64,000 bases of DNA, from the NCBI RefSeq assembly GCF_013364195.1, contig NZ_CP054918.1, positions 7,367,001 through 7,431,000 on the forward strand. Reading direction: 5' to 3'. Below are positions 51,280 through 61,617 of the stretch, one piece after another. The notes beneath the pieces are model-generated. The model was given only the letters and a program-made list of their open reading frames with translations. It was not told the DNA's origin and made no database searches. This DNA is from Streptomyces sp. NA04227. GTDB taxonomy: Bacteria; Actinomycetota; Actinomycetes; Streptomycetales; Streptomycetaceae. The translations under genes were made by a program, and so were the position numbers. Each line of letters opens with the position of its first letter. Position 1 is the first letter of the stretch.

Positions 51280-52479
51280 TCAGCGGACCGCCGCCACTCG
51301 GAAGACCATCCCGGCCCGCCGCAGCCGCTCGATCAGGGCGTCGCCCATGGCCACCGCGGTGGTGACCTGACCCGAGGTCTCGGGCAGGTCGTCGAAGACG
51401 AGCGCGAGCGCCGCCTCGGCCATCATCTTGGCCGTCTCGTCGTAGCCGGGGTCGCCGCCCGCGACCTCGGTGTAGACCCGTCGGCCGCCGCCTTCGCCGA
51501 CGAAGCGCACCGAGAAGGTGCTGCGGGCCCGGCGCTCCTCGCTGGGGCCCTCGCCGGGCTTGATCCGCTCGGAGAGCGCGCGTCGCGCGGGCGGGATCTG
51601 CGCCGCGACGAACACCCCGGCGACCAGGCCGACGAGGCCGCCCACGGTGGCCAGCCGACGTACGCCCGCGTAGTGGCGGTAGCGGAAGTCGGGGCCGTAG
51701 CGCTCAAGCGCGCGGGCCGAGCGCTGCACGATCTGGGGGTCGATGGTGGGCAGCGGCAGCGCCCAGGCGTCGACCTCCTTGGCGTAGCGGAAGGTACCGA
51801 TGGGCGCGTACGCGCGGCGGTTGGCCGGGCGCGGCTCGTGCTGACCGCGCTCGCGGGCGACCGCGAGTACCTGCCGACCGCGGGCGAAGGCGGTCATCGC
51901 CGAGGCGAAGGTGCCGCCGGAGAACTGGGCGTTGGTCTGCACGTAGCCGTCGACGCGCAGCGGCACGTCCTCGGGCAGCTGCTGGACGGTGAAGTACGCG
52001 CCCAGGTCGTGCGGCACCGAGTCGAAGCCGCAGGCGTGCACGAGACGGGCGCCGGTCTCGCGCGCCCGCGCGTCGTTCTTCAGGTACATCAGGTCCACGA
52101 ACTCGGGCTCGCCGGTCAGGTCGACGTAGTCGGTCCCGGCGTCCGCGCAGGCGGCGACGAGTTCCTGGCCGTAGGTGATGTACGGACCCACGGTGGTGGC
52201 CACCACCCGGGCCGAGGTGGCGAGTTCACGCAGGCTGTCCGGTTCGTTGACGTCGGCCCGCAGGACCGCGGGCCCGTCGCCCGTGGGGGAGAGGCCGAGC
52301 AGACGCTCGCGCAGGTCCTCCAGCTTCTTCGTGCTGCGTCCCGCGATCGCCCAGCGCAGCCCCTCGGGCGCGTGGACGGCGAGGTACTCGGCGGTCAGCC
52401 GTCCGACGAAGCCCGTGGCACCGAACAGCACGATGTCGTACGTGCGCTCGGCTCGTTCGGTCCTGCTCTGCGCTGCCAT
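51280..52479 (-). CDS. Saccharopine-dehydrogenase-like reductase (trans-acting enoyl reductase type)
   Basis: A 399-residue protein. The N-terminal Rossmann fold is YDIVLFGATGFVGRLTAEYL, with VVATTVGPYITYG and CADAGTDYVDLTGEPEF following; this is the pattern of saccharopine dehydrogenase-like oxidoreductases and of mycobacterial trans-acting enoyl reductase. A hydrophobic stretch (ATVGGLVGLVAGVFVAAQIP, about residue 280) suggests membrane association. The ATG at 52479 follows AAGGGGTGTC. No lysine biosynthesis genes are near; a lipid-related reduction is likelier. Confidence 0.88.
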   Translation of the reverse strand: MAAQSRTERAERTYDIVLFGATGFVGRLTAEYLAVHAPEGLRWAIAGRSTKKLEDLRERLLGLSPTGDGPAVLRADVNEPDSLRELATSARVVATTVGPYITYGQELVAACADAGTDYVDLTGEPEFVDLMYLKNDARARETGARLVHACGFDSVPHDLGAYFTVQQLPEDVPLRVDGYVQTNAQFSGGTFASAMTAFARGRQVLAVARERGQHEPRPANRRAYAPIGTFRYAKEVDAWALPLPTIDPQIVQRSARALERYGPDFRYRHYAGVRRLATVGGLVGLVAGVFVAAQIPPARRALSERIKPGEGPSEERRARSTFSVRFVGEGGGRRVYTEVAGGDPGYDETAKMMAEAALALVFDDLPETSGQVTTAVAMGDALIERLRRAGMVFRVAAVR

Positions 52480-52950
52480 GACACCCCTTGGTGAGTCGAA
52501 TGGGCGGAGTACGAGTGTGCACCAAGAGGCTCGGAGGGTGTGTGCCGGGGCGGTGCGCGCGTGCCTTGCGCGCGGTGCCCGCGCCGGCGCGCTCGAACCT
52601 TTGGTCTGTCACTCGAACGGCAGGTCCCCAACCGGTAGTTGAAGTCGTTATGGAGGCATGTATGGCGAAATGCCTCCGTTGGAAAGCGGAGATCGAACTC
52701 GACGTTGTACCTGTCACGCGGCAGCGCCGGAACCTCGCCCCTCGCGGGCCGCGTCAAAGAACAACAGCGCACGTCAGTCGGGGACTTCCCCGTATCTGAC
52801 CGACCTTCTCGTTGCGCTGAATCACCTGCAAGCGGACTTCGAGGAGCGCTTCGCGGCCATTGAGCACGCTGCCCGCAGCGGCCTCCATGAGGCGCCATCA
52901 GAACCTTCGGTGCTCTGAGCACTGACCAACCCCCGACGCCGGAGGGCGAA
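52480..52950. other. Intergenic region with unrecognised short frame next to IS30
   Basis: About 470 bases. GGAGGCAT and ATGCCTCC form an 8-bp hairpin at 52652-52677. A plus-strand frame 52658-52918 ends in a plausible amphipathic helix (TDLLVALNHLQADFEERFAA) and stops 33 bases before the IS30 element. It may be a remnant of a gene or a small protein; I cannot assign it. Confidence 0.35.
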
Positions 52951-54283
52951 TTCAAGGTGTCGTGGCAACACCGCTGGTCATGCGGCTGTTGTGAGGAGCT
53001 TAGCGAGGCGCTCGGCTGGGGTTTCCCAGCCGAGCGTTTTGCGTGGACGGCCGTTGAGTTCGGTGGCGACGGCGTCCAGGCGCTCACGGCTGTGCCGGGA
53101 CAGGTCGGTGCCCTTCGGGAAGTACTGCCGCAGCAGCCCGTTCGTGTTCTCGTTCGATCCGCGCTGCCAGGGGCTGGAGGGCTCGCAGAAGTAGACCGGC
53201 ATGCCCGTGGCCATGGAGAACTGGTGGTGCAGGCCCATCTCCGAGCCCTGGTCCCAGGTCAGCGACCGCCGCAGGTGGGCCGGGAGCGTGCTGACCGTGT
53301 CGATCAGCGCGTCGCGGACGGTGAGGGTGTCGCGGTTGCCGGGCAAGTGGACCAGCATCACGTAGCGGGTGGTCCGCTCGACCAGCGTGCCGATCGCGGA
53401 GCCGTTGTCCTTGCCGATGATCAAGTCTCCCTCCCAGTGGCCGGGAACGGCCCGGTCCTCGACCTCAGCCGGCCTGTCGCTGATCATCACCATCGGCGCC
53501 GGAAAGCGCGGAATCCGCTGGTCGGGACGGCGTTGAGGCTTGCGCAGGGTTCGGCCGGTGCGCAGTGCCTTCGTGAGCTCACGGCGCAGCTCGCCCCGGC
53601 CCTGGACGTAGAGCGCCTGGTAGATCGTCTCGTGCGACACGTGCATCTCCGGCTGGTCGGGGAAGTGCAGGCGCAGGCTCCGGCTGATCTGCTCGGGACT
53701 CCACTTCAGCCCCAGCCACGACTGGATGGTGTCACGCAGCAGCAGACACGCAGCGATCTTCCCGCCCTTGGGGCGGGGCCGCCTGGCCCGTGCCCGGGCG
53801 TGCGCGGCGTGTGGCCGGTACTGGCCGTTCACGGGGTGCCGATTGCGGCGGATCTCCCGGCTGATGGTCGAGGGGCTGCGGCCCAGCTCGGCCGCGATGG
53901 CACGGACAGTGGCCTTCTCCCGCAGCCGGTCGGCGATGTGTATCCGCTCGTCCTCACCGAGATACCGGGAGTCCCCGCGGACCTCGATCAGCCGCGTCTT
54001 CGCGGTCCTGACGGCACGGACCGCGACCGAGGGCGCATCTTTCGCCTTCGGCCGCGGTCTCTTCACCCGGCCCTTCGGCCGTCCGTACCGCCACTCCCTG
54101 CCAGTCCGATCGTGGACCCCCACGATCCGGCAGGCCTGCGCGTTGCCCATTCCTTGATCCACAAGGGAAAGGTAGAGCTCACGCTCTTTCAGGAGCTTCC
54201 TGGGCCCCTGCGGCCGACGGTCCTCCCTGACATCGAAGTCCACTGCAACTCCCTACGGACGGGTGTTGCAACGACCTCTTGAA
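52951..54283 (-). mobile_element. IS30-family insertion sequence
   Basis: Near-perfect terminal inverted repeats: the left end TTCAAGGTGTCGTGGCAACA continues to 52972, and the right end 54262-54283 is its complement at 19 of 22 positions. They closely flank a complete IS30 transposase gene. I did not find an unambiguous target duplication, so the exact ends may be off by a few bases. Confidence 0.8.
52978..54243 (-). CDS. IS30-family transposase
   Basis: A full-length 421-residue transposase. N-terminal helix-turn-helix segments are ELYLSLVDQGMGNAQACRIV and RAIAAELGRSPSTISREIRR with NRHPVNGQYRPHAAH after it. The DDE core shows VPGHWEGDLIIGKDN (first Asp), SLTWDQGSEMGLHH (second Asp) and PWQRGSNENTNGLLRQYFPKG (Glu), all typical. 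No stop or frameshift interrupts it, so the element may be active. Confidence 0.95.
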   Translation of the reverse strand: MDFDVREDRRPQGPRKLLKERELYLSLVDQGMGNAQACRIVGVHDRTGREWRYGRPKGRVKRPRPKAKDAPSVAVRAVRTAKTRLIEVRGDSRYLGEDERIHIADRLREKATVRAIAAELGRSPSTISREIRRNRHPVNGQYRPHAAHARARARRPRPKGGKIAACLLLRDTIQSWLGLKWSPEQISRSLRLHFPDQPEMHVSHETIYQALYVQGRGELRRELTKALRTGRTLRKPQRRPDQRIPRFPAPMVMISDRPAEVEDRAVPGHWEGDLIIGKDNGSAIGTLVERTTRYVMLVHLPGNRDTLTVRDALIDTVSTLPAHLRRSLTWDQGSEMGLHHQFSMATGMPVYFCEPSSPWQRGSNENTNGLLRQYFPKGTDLSRHSRERLDAVATELNGRPRKTLGWETPAERLAKLLTTAA

Positions 54284-54499
54284 CTGAAGATCGCCGGGGG
54301 TTTCGTCATGCCCGCCGGCCTTCGGGCAGGCCCTCACGTGCGACGGAGTCGGTCCCGGCGGCCCGGCTTCCGCCCCTGGCGCGGCCCCGGAAAACTTACT
54401 GAGCGCTTGCTCGCGAAGGGCTTGTGCGGTGGCGTCCGGGTTCATAACATCAACAGTGTTACATCGATGGTGTCACATTGCTGAGGGGTGTGGAGAACA

Positions 54500-55627
54500 G
54501 TGGCAGAGCCGCCCGGACAAGGCCCGCTCGCGGGTGTGCGTGTGGTCGAGCTGGCCGGGATAGGGCCCGGTCCGTTCGCAGCGATGCTCCTGGCCGACCT
54601 GGGGGCGGACGTCGTACGTGTCGAACGCCCCCGCGGCGGTATCGGCATCGATCCGAAGTTCGACGTCACCAACCGCAACAAGCGCTCCGTGGCCCTCGAC
54701 CTCAAGGCCGCGGACGGCCCCGCCACCGTGCTCGACCTGGTGCAGCGCGCCGACATCCTGATCGAGGGCTACCGCCCGGGGGTGGCCGAGCGGCTCGGCG
54801 TCGGCCCCGAGGAGTGCCTCGCCCGCAACCCGCGCCTCGTCTACGGACGGATGACCGGCTGGGGACAGGACGGGCCGCTGGCCGACCGGGCCGGACACGA
54901 CCTCGGCTACATCGCCATCACCGGCACCCTCGGCATGATCGGCAAGCCGGACGAGGCACCGGCCATCCCCGTGAACCTGCTCGGCGACTTCGCGGGCGGC
55001 TCCCTCTACCTGGTGGTCGGCCTGCTCGCCGCCCTCCAGCACGCCCGCACCACCGGCACCGGCCAGGTCGTCGACGCCGCCATCGTGGACGGCGCCGCCC
55101 ATCTGGCGTCCATGATCCACGGCATGGCCGCGGCCGGAGTCTGGCAGGACCGGCGCGGGGTGAACCTGCTCGACGGCGGTGCGCCCTTCTACGGGATCTA
55201 CGAGACCTCCGACGGGCAGTACATGGCCGTGGGTGCCCTGGAGCCCCAGTTCTACGCGGAGTTCGGCGAGCTCCTCGGCCTGGGTGAGGAGGCCGCGGCC
55301 CGGGACGACTTCGGGCGCTGGGACAGCCTGCGCGAGTCGATCGCGGCACGCTTCAGGACCCGTACCCGGACGGAGTGGACCGAGGTGTTCGAGAAGTCGG
55401 ACGCCTGCGTGGCGCCGGTACTCTCGATGTCCGAGGCGCCCGCACACCCGCATCTGAGCGCGCGGGGGACCTTCGTGGAGCACGAGGGCATCACCCAGGC
55501 CGCGCCCGCGCCGCGCTTCTCGGCCACCCCCGCCACCGTACGCAGCGGCCCGGCCCGGCCGGGCGCCGCGAACACCGAGGTCGCCCGCGACTGGGGCGTC
55601 CCGCAGCTCGCGAAGGACGCGGGCTGA
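54500..55627 (+). CDS. Alpha-methylacyl-CoA racemase-like CoA-transferase family protein
   Basis: A 375-residue member of the CaiB/BaiF fold. It resembles alpha-methylacyl-CoA racemase rather than a transferase: the catalytic histidine and aspartate positions are kept in RAGHDLGYIAITGTLGMIG and VNLLGDFAGGSLYLV. Other motifs: PLAGVRVVELAGIGPGPFAA, LADLGADVVRVERP. Such racemases turn (2R)- into (2S)-methyl-branched acyl-CoAs so that acyl-CoA dehydrogenase can act, useful in a genus rich in branched fatty acids. The start is GTG 54500 with GGAGAACA before it (GTG 54488 is an alternative). First gene of the beta-oxidation run. Confidence 0.88.
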   Translation: MAEPPGQGPLAGVRVVELAGIGPGPFAAMLLADLGADVVRVERPRGGIGIDPKFDVTNRNKRSVALDLKAADGPATVLDLVQRADILIEGYRPGVAERLGVGPEECLARNPRLVYGRMTGWGQDGPLADRAGHDLGYIAITGTLGMIGKPDEAPAIPVNLLGDFAGGSLYLVVGLLAALQHARTTGTGQVVDAAIVDGAAHLASMIHGMAAAGVWQDRRGVNLLDGGAPFYGIYETSDGQYMAVGALEPQFYAEFGELLGLGEEAAARDDFGRWDSLRESIAARFRTRTRTEWTEVFEKSDACVAPVLSMSEAPAHPHLSARGTFVEHEGITQAAPAPRFSATPATVRSGPARPGAANTEVARDWGVPQLAKDAG

Positions 55628-55781
55628 TGTCCGCCCCCGGCCCCGCCACCCGCCGGAGCCTGCCGCACCACGCGTGCCCGGGTGCCCCGCACCCTTCCCG
55701 CGGGCGCACGCCTCGCCGGGCTCACCGAAACCGTCCAGGACCGGCGGCGCAGTACACCGGCCGCCCGCACAGGAGGACCCC

Positions 55782-56924
55782 TTGAAGCGCGTGATCTTCG
55801 AGCCCGAGCACGAGGCGTTCCGCGAGACGGTGCGCACCTTCCTCGCCAAGGAGGTGCTGCCGCACTACGAACAGTGGGAGAAGGACGGCATCGTCTCCCG
55901 CGAGGCATGGCTGGCCGCGGGCCGTCAGGGGCTGCTGGGCCTGGCCGTGCCCGAGGAGTACGGCGGCGGCGGGATGGCCGACTTCCGCTACAGCGCGGTC
56001 CTCGCCGAGGAGTTCACCAAGGCCGGGGCGGCCGGACTGGCCATCGGGCTGCACAACGACATCATCGGCCCGTACCTGACCTCGCTGGCCACCGACGAGC
56101 AGAAGCGCCGCTGGCTGCCCGGGTTCTGCTCGGGCGAGATCATCACGGCCATCGCCATGACCGAGCCGGGCGCCGGATCCGACCTCCAGGGCATCCGCAC
56201 CACCGCGGAGGACCACGGCGACCACTGGGTGCTGAACGGTTCCAAGACCTTCATCTCCAACGGGATCCTCTCCGACCTCGTCGTGGTGGTCGCCAGGACC
56301 ACCCCCGAGGGCGGCGCGCACGGTCTGTCCCTGATCGTCGTCGAGCGCGGCATGGAGGGCTTCGAGCGGGGCCGCAACCTCGACAAGATCGGCCAGAAGT
56401 CGCAGGACACCGCCGAGTTGTTCTTCAACGACGTGCGGGTGCCCAAGGAGAACCTGCTCGGCGAGCTCAACGGCGCGTTCCTGCACCTGATGACCAACCT
56501 CGCTCAGGAACGGCTCGCCATCGCGATGGCGGCGATCACCGCGTCCGAGCACCTGGTCGACATCACCACCACGTACATCAAGGAGCGCGAGGCCTTCGGC
56601 CGCCCGCTGGCCAAGTTCCAGCACATCCGCTTCGAGATAGCCGAGATGGCCACCGAGTGCGCGGTCACCCGGGCCTACCTCGACCGCTGCATCACCGAGC
56701 ACTCCGACGGCGCCCTCGACGCGGTCAACGCCTCGATGGCCAAGTGGTGGTCGACCGAACTGCAAAAGCGTGTCGCCGACCGGTGCCTGCAACTGCACGG
56801 CGGGTACGGCTACATGACCGAGTATCCGGTGGCCAGGGCCTTCACCGACGGCCGGATCCAGACGATCTACGGCGGCACCACGGAGATCATGAAGGAGATC
56901 ATCGGCCGTTCGCTGCTGAACTGA
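55782..56924 (+). CDS. Acyl-CoA dehydrogenase
   Basis: A 380-residue FAD enzyme for the first step of beta-oxidation. Motifs: [73 protein letters not shown] and the C-terminal [17 protein letters not shown] that holds the catalytic glutamate. The start is TTG at 55782, placed six bases after AGGAGG, and gives [17 protein letters not shown], the usual family beginning; there is no ATG at that place. It lies between the racemase-like gene and fadA in one direction. Confidence 0.94.
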   Translation: MKRVIFEPEHEAFRETVRTFLAKEVLPHYEQWEKDGIVSREAWLAAGRQGLLGLAVPEEYGGGGMADFRYSAVLAEEFTKAGAAGLAIGLHNDIIGPYLTSLATDEQKRRWLPGFCSGEIITAIAMTEPGAGSDLQGIRTTAEDHGDHWVLNGSKTFISNGILSDLVVVVARTTPEGGAHGLSLIVVERGMEGFERGRNLDKIGQKSQDTAELFFNDVRVPKENLLGELNGAFLHLMTNLAQERLAIAMAAITASEHLVDITTTYIKEREAFGRPLAKFQHIRFEIAEMATECAVTRAYLDRCITEHSDGALDAVNASMAKWWSTELQKRVADRCLQLHGGYGYMTEYPVARAFTDGRIQTIYGGTTEIMKEIIGRSLLN

Positions 56925-56991
56925 GCCGGCCGCCCCGACGGGCACCGGCTCACCCCGAACTCAACCCTCGTACGTACGAAAGGCTGCTGTC

Positions 56992-58206
56992 TTGACCACC
57001 GAAGCGTATGTCTACGACGCGATCCGCACCCCGCGCGGCCGCGGCAAGGCCAACGGAGCCCTGCACGGAACCAAGCCGATCGACCTGGTCGTCGGGCTCA
57101 TCAAGGAGCTGCGCACCCGATTCCCGAACCTGGACCCGGCGGCCATCGACGACATCGTGCTCGGTGTCGTCAGCCCGATCGGCGAGCAGGGTTCGGACAT
57201 CGCCCGTATCGCCGCCATCGCGGCCGGGCTGCCCGACACGGTCGCCGGTGTGCAGGAGAACAGGTTCTGCGCCTCCGGCCTGGAGGCGGTCAACATGGCC
57301 GCCGCGAAGGTGCGTTCGGGCTGGGAGAGCCTGGTCCTCGCCGGCGGCGTCGAGTCGATGTCGCGGGTCGCGATGGGCTCCGACGGCGGTGCCTGGTTCG
57401 GCGACCCGATGACCAACCTGGAGACCAACTTCGTCCCGCAGGGCATCGGCGCCGACCTCATCGCCACGATCGGCGGCTGGACCCGCGCCGACGTCGACGA
57501 GTTCGCCGCGCTCTCCCAGGAGCGTGCCGCGACCGCGCAGAAGGAGGGCCGCTTCGACCGGTCCGTCGTGCCCGTGCTCGACCGCACCGGACTGACCGTC
57601 CTGGACCGCGACGAGTACCTGCGTCCCGGCACCACCGCCGAGACCCTCGCCAAGCTCAAGCCCTCCTTCGCCGACATCGGCGAGCTCGGCGGCTTCGACG
57701 CGGTGGCGCTGCAGAACTACCACTGGGTCGAGAAGATCGACCACGTCCACCACGCGGGCAACTCCTCGGGCATCGTGGACGGTGCCTCGCTCGTGGCGAT
57801 CGGCAACAAGGAGGTCGGCGAGCGCTACGGCCTGACCCCGCGCGCCCGTATCGTCGCCGCGGCCGTCTCCGGCTCCGAGCCGACCATCATGCTCACCGGC
57901 CCCGCGCCCGCCAGCCGCAAGGCGCTCGCGCTCGCCGGGCTCACGATCGACGACATCGACCTGATCGAGATGAACGAAGCCTTCGCCGCGGTCGCGCTGC
58001 GCTTCGTCCGCGACATGGGCACCACGATCGACAAGGTCAACGTCAACGGCGGCGCCATCGCGCTCGGCCACCCGCTGGGCGCCACCGGCGCCATGCTGCT
58101 CGGCACCGTCATCGACGAACTGGAGCGGCAGGACAAGCGCTTCGGCCTGGTCACGCTGTGCGTCGGCGGTGGCATGGGCATCGCCACCATCGTCGAGCGT
58201 CTCTGA
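56992..58206 (+). CDS. fadA: Acetyl-CoA acyltransferase (3-ketoacyl-CoA thiolase)
   Basis: A 404-residue thiolase cleaving 3-ketoacyl-CoA to acetyl-CoA and a shortened acyl-CoA. The nucleophilic cysteine is C93 in [16 protein letters not shown]; the second half shows [28 protein letters not shown] (catalytic His) and [13 protein letters not shown] (second Cys). The start is TTG at 56992 after GAAAGGCTGCTGTC. It lies 42 bases before fadB; FadA and FadB form the trifunctional beta-oxidation complex. Confidence 0.95.
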   Translation: MTTEAYVYDAIRTPRGRGKANGALHGTKPIDLVVGLIKELRTRFPNLDPAAIDDIVLGVVSPIGEQGSDIARIAAIAAGLPDTVAGVQENRFCASGLEAVNMAAAKVRSGWESLVLAGGVESMSRVAMGSDGGAWFGDPMTNLETNFVPQGIGADLIATIGGWTRADVDEFAALSQERAATAQKEGRFDRSVVPVLDRTGLTVLDRDEYLRPGTTAETLAKLKPSFADIGELGGFDAVALQNYHWVEKIDHVHHAGNSSGIVDGASLVAIGNKEVGERYGLTPRARIVAAAVSGSEPTIMLTGPAPASRKALALAGLTIDDIDLIEMNEAFAAVALRFVRDMGTTIDKVNVNGGAIALGHPLGATGAMLLGTVIDELERQDKRFGLVTLCVGGGMGIATIVERL

Positions 58207-58248
58207 CCCCGTCCCGTCCCTTCCGGATCCGCAAACGGAGAATCCTTC

Positions 58249-60420
58249 ATGACCGAGAGCACCACCATCCGCTGGGAACAGGACGAGACCGGCGTCGTCA
58301 CCCTCGTTCTCGACGACCCCGACCAGTCCGCGAACACCATGAACGCGGCCTTCCGCACCTCCCTGACGGCGATCGCCGACCGTCTGGAGGCCGAGAAGGA
58401 GTCCGTGCGGGGCGTCATCTTCACCTCCGCCAAGAAGACCTTCTTCGCGGGCGGCGACCTGCGCGACCTGATCCAGGTCACCCCCGAGACGGCCCAGCTC
58501 GTCTACGAGGGCGGCCTGGAGATCAAGCGCGACCTGCGCCGCATCGAGACCCTCGGCGTCCCGGTCGTCGCGGCCATCAACGGCGCGGCCCTGGGCGGCG
58601 GTTACGAGATCGCGCTGGCCTGTCACCACCGGGTCGCCCTCGACGCCTCCGGCTCCAAGATCGGCCTGCCCGAGGTCACCCTCGGCCTGCTGCCCGGCGG
58701 CGGTGGCGTGGTGCGTACGGTGCGCCTGCTCGGCATCGCCGACGCGCTCCTGAAGGTGCTGGTCCAGGGCACCCAGTACAACCCGAAGCGCGCCCTCGAC
58801 AACGGTCTGGTGCACGAGCTCGCCGCGACCCCCGAGGAACTGATCGCCAAGGCCCGCGCCTTCGTCGACGCCAACCCCGAGTCGGCGCAGCCCTGGGACA
58901 AGCCCGGCTACAAGATCCCCGGCGGCACCCCGAAGAACCCGTCCTTCGCGGCCAACCTGCCGGCCTTCCCGGCCAACCTGCGCAAGCAGACCGCGGGCGC
59001 CAACTACCCGGCCGTGCGCAACATCCTGGCCGCCGCGGTCGAGGGCACCCTGGTCGACTTCGCGACCGCCGAGAAGATCGAGGCCCGCTACTTCGTGGAG
59101 CTGGCCGCCGGTCAGGTCTCGAAGAACATGATCCAGGCCTTCTTCTTCGACCTCCAGGCCGTCAACTCCGGTGCGAACCGCCCGAAGGACATCGACAAGA
59201 GCGAGGTCCGCAAGGTCGCCGTGCTCGGCGCGGGCATGATGGGCGCGGGCATCGCGTACTCCTGCGCACGGGCCGGTATCGAGGTCGTCCTCAAGGACGT
59301 CAGCGCCGAGGCCGCCGCCAAGGGCAAGGCGTACTCGGAGGGCCTGTGCGCCAAGGCCGTCGCCAAGGGCCGCACCACGCAGGAGAAGGCGGACGCGCTG
59401 CTCGCCCGGATCACGCCGACCGCCGAGGCGGCCGACCTCGCGGGCTGCGACGCGGTGATCGAGGCGGTCTTCGAGAGTACCGAGCTCAAGCACAAGGTGT
59501 TCCAGGAGATCCAGGACGTCGTCGCTCCCGACGCGCTGCTGTGCTCCAACACCTCCACGCTGCCGATCACCGGCCTCGCCGAGGGTGTGAAGCGGCAGGA
59601 GGACTTCATCGGCCTGCACTTCTTCTCGCCGGTCGACAAGATGCCGCTGGTCGAGATCATCAAGGGCGAGCGCACCGGCGACGAGGCGCTGGCCCGCGCC
59701 TTCGACCTGGTCCGCCAGATCAGCAAGACGCCGATCGTCGTCAACGACTCGCGCGGCTTCTTCACCTCGCGCGTCATCGGCCACTTCATCAACGAGGGTG
59801 TGTCGATGGTCGGCGAGGGCATCGAGCCCGCCTCCGTCGAGCAGGCCGCGGCCCAGGCCGGTTACCCGGCCAAGGTCCTGTCCCTGATGGACGAGCTGAC
59901 CCTGACCCTGCCGCGCAAGATCCGCCTGGAGACCAAGGCGGCCATCGAGGCGGAGGGCGGCACCTGGATCGTGCACCCCGCCGAGCAGGTCATCGACCGC
60001 ATGGTGGAGGAGTTCGAGCGCCCGGGACGCAGCGGCGGCGCCGGGTTCTACGACTACGAGGACGGCAAGCGCACCGCCCTGTGGCCGGGCCTGCGCGAGC
60101 ACTTCACCAAGCCGGGCCACGAGATCCCGTTCAAGGACATGCAGGAGCGCATGCTCTTCTCCGAGGCGCTGGACACCGTCCGGCTCATCGAGGAGGGCGT
60201 GCTGACCTCGGTCGCCGACGCCAACATCGGTTCGATCATGGGCATCGGCTTCCCGGCCTGGACCGGCGGTGTGCTCCAGTACATCAACGGTTACGAGGGC
60301 GGTCTGCCCGGCTTCGTGGCCCGGGCCCGTGAGCTGGCCGCGACCTACGGCGAGCGCTTCGAGCCGACCGCGCTGCTGGTGGAGAAGGCCGAGAAGGGCG
60401 AGAAGTTCAGCGACGCCTGA
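58249..60420 (+). CDS. fadB: Multifunctional enoyl-CoA hydratase/3-hydroxyacyl-CoA dehydrogenase (FadB)
   Basis: A 723-residue alpha subunit of the fatty-acid oxidation complex. Residues about 10-200 form the crotonase domain ([46 protein letters not shown] with the first catalytic glutamate). From about 320 comes the NAD-binding domain ([18 protein letters not shown]), with [32 protein letters not shown] (catalytic His/Glu pair) and [16 protein letters not shown]-terminal helical domains follow. By eye the second hydratase glutamate is replaced by lysine in LLKVLVQG. The ATG at 58249 follows ACGGAGAATCCTTC. Confidence 0.95.
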   Translation: MTESTTIRWEQDETGVVTLVLDDPDQSANTMNAAFRTSLTAIADRLEAEKESVRGVIFTSAKKTFFAGGDLRDLIQVTPETAQLVYEGGLEIKRDLRRIETLGVPVVAAINGAALGGGYEIALACHHRVALDASGSKIGLPEVTLGLLPGGGGVVRTVRLLGIADALLKVLVQGTQYNPKRALDNGLVHELAATPEELIAKARAFVDANPESAQPWDKPGYKIPGGTPKNPSFAANLPAFPANLRKQTAGANYPAVRNILAAAVEGTLVDFATAEKIEARYFVELAAGQVSKNMIQAFFFDLQAVNSGANRPKDIDKSEVRKVAVLGAGMMGAGIAYSCARAGIEVVLKDVSAEAAAKGKAYSEGLCAKAVAKGRTTQEKADALLARITPTAEAADLAGCDAVIEAVFESTELKHKVFQEIQDVVAPDALLCSNTSTLPITGLAEGVKRQEDFIGLHFFSPVDKMPLVEIIKGERTGDEALARAFDLVRQISKTPIVVNDSRGFFTSRVIGHFINEGVSMVGEGIEPASVEQAAAQAGYPAKVLSLMDELTLTLPRKIRLETKAAIEAEGGTWIVHPAEQVIDRMVEEFERPGRSGGAGFYDYEDGKRTALWPGLREHFTKPGHEIPFKDMQERMLFSEALDTVRLIEEGVLTSVADANIGSIMGIGFPAWTGGVLQYINGYEGGLPGFVARARELAATYGERFEPTALLVEKAEKGEKFSDA

Positions 60421-60480
60421 CGGTCACGCCCGACGGTGTGCTGCCCGACGGCCGACGCCTGACGGCCCCCGTAACGCCGG

Positions 60481-60522
60481 ACGCCCCCGGTCGTACCGCA
60501 TCAGCGGCGCGACCGGGGGCGT
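60481..60522. terminator. Bidirectional terminator hairpin
   Basis: ACGCCCCCGGTCG pairs perfectly with CGACCGGGGGCGT (13 bp, 16-base loop), between the convergent fadB and MerR genes. Confidence 0.85.
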
Positions 60523-60584
60523 GGTGGCGTTCTGCGGGTGTCTGGGGCCGCCGCTCGGCGCGCGGGCGTCGGCGCCCCCGCCCG

Positions 60585-61313
60585 TCAGTCCTTGGTGAGC
60601 CAGCCCCGGATCTCCTCGCGCATGGACCGCTGGAAGGCGGTCAGCATGGCTTGGACGATCAGCGGCTGCATATGGGCGGAGAGGGACTTCATCGCGGCGG
60701 TGTGCTCCTGCTCGGAGGCGCCCTCGCGTCCGGCGTCCCAGACCTCCTCGCGGAACAGCCGGGACAGCTCCTGCGCGACCGCACGGGTGTGCTCGATCAG
60801 TACGGTCTGCGCCGCGAGGATGGTCTCGATGGGAATGGGGACGTCGACCATCTCCACGCCGAGCCTGAGCAGCCCGGGGTCGGAGTCAAAGACCTCCGGG
60901 TCGTCGGTGCGGCGGATGATGTTCATCGCGACGAGCCGTTCCAGGTCCGTCGCGGACAGCCCCCGCCCGGCCCGCTTGCGCAGCTCCGCCACGTCGACCC
61001 GCTCGGTGCTCTCCGGCGTCCAGGAGGAGACCAGCGCCCGGTGGATGGCCAGATCGTGGGCACTCAGGTCCTCGGGAAGCTGTTCCAGGTAACGTTCGAT
61101 CCCGGCCAGCGTCATTCCCTGGTGCTGCAATTCCTCGATGAGCGCGAGCCGCGAGAGATGCGCGGGCCCGTAGTGACCGACCCGGCGCGGACCGATGACC
61201 GGGGGCGGCAGCAGTCCGCGGGTGCTGTAGAAGCGGATCGTCCGGACCGTCACGCCCGCGCGCGCCGCCAGCTCGTCGACCGTGAGCACGGGCTCCGCGG
61301 TGTCGCTCGTCAT
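60585..61313 (-). CDS. MerR-family transcriptional regulator
   Basis: A 242-residue regulator with an N-terminal winged helix-turn-helix (LTVDELAARAGVTVRTIRFY, then STRGLLPPP and GHYGPAHLSRLALIEELQ), a dimerisation helix (MTLAGIERYLEQL), and an about 150-residue C-terminal effector region without cysteine clusters, so metal sensing is unlikely. The ATG at 61313 follows GAGGAGCCAGCC. It is convergent with the fad operon and may respond to fatty acyl-CoA, but this is inferred only from position. Confidence 0.9.
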   Translation of the reverse strand: MTSDTAEPVLTVDELAARAGVTVRTIRFYSTRGLLPPPVIGPRRVGHYGPAHLSRLALIEELQHQGMTLAGIERYLEQLPEDLSAHDLAIHRALVSSWTPESTERVDVAELRKRAGRGLSATDLERLVAMNIIRRTDDPEVFDSDPGLLRLGVEMVDVPIPIETILAAQTVLIEHTRAVAQELSRLFREEVWDAGREGASEQEHTAAMKSLSAHMQPLIVQAMLTAFQRSMREEIRGWLTKD

Positions 61314-61617
61314 GGCTGGCTCCTCGGTTCGGGCTGGGTACTTCCCCTGCTGGTTCAACAGTATTGCTGTCTCACCAGAGTTGTGAAAGTCGCGGGCGCG
61401 TAATTCCCGGGGAGCGGGCGTCATTACCCCTCTGTGGGGTTCCCGTACAGACCCTGCTCAATATGTGAGATATCCGTCGATGTGATCTGGCGCACCGCGT
61501 GATCGGGCAGGTGGGGGTGAGAGTGGCCGACGGTCCGTGCCGCACACCCTTCGGCATGGACCGTGGCACATCAGGACACCGGAGAACCTCCGCGTACCAG
61601 AGAGTGGAACCACCCCT

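Noticed and set aside
52951..54283. Composite transposon formed by the IS5 and IS30 elements around the desaturase to reductase genes
   Set aside because: The two elements belong to different families with unrelated ends, so they cannot mobilise the segment together.
54440..54485. Palindromic operator around AACATCAACAGTGTT upstream of the racemase-like gene
   Set aside because: The arms match at only 4 of 5 positions and no clear symmetrical centre remains; too weak to list.
56950..60120. A 1056-codon open frame on the minus strand antisense to fadA and fadB
   Set aside because: Its translation is low-complexity, rich in Gly, Val, Arg, Asp and Gln, and shows no family motif. It is a by-product of extreme third-position GC. 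The plus-strand genes are clear.
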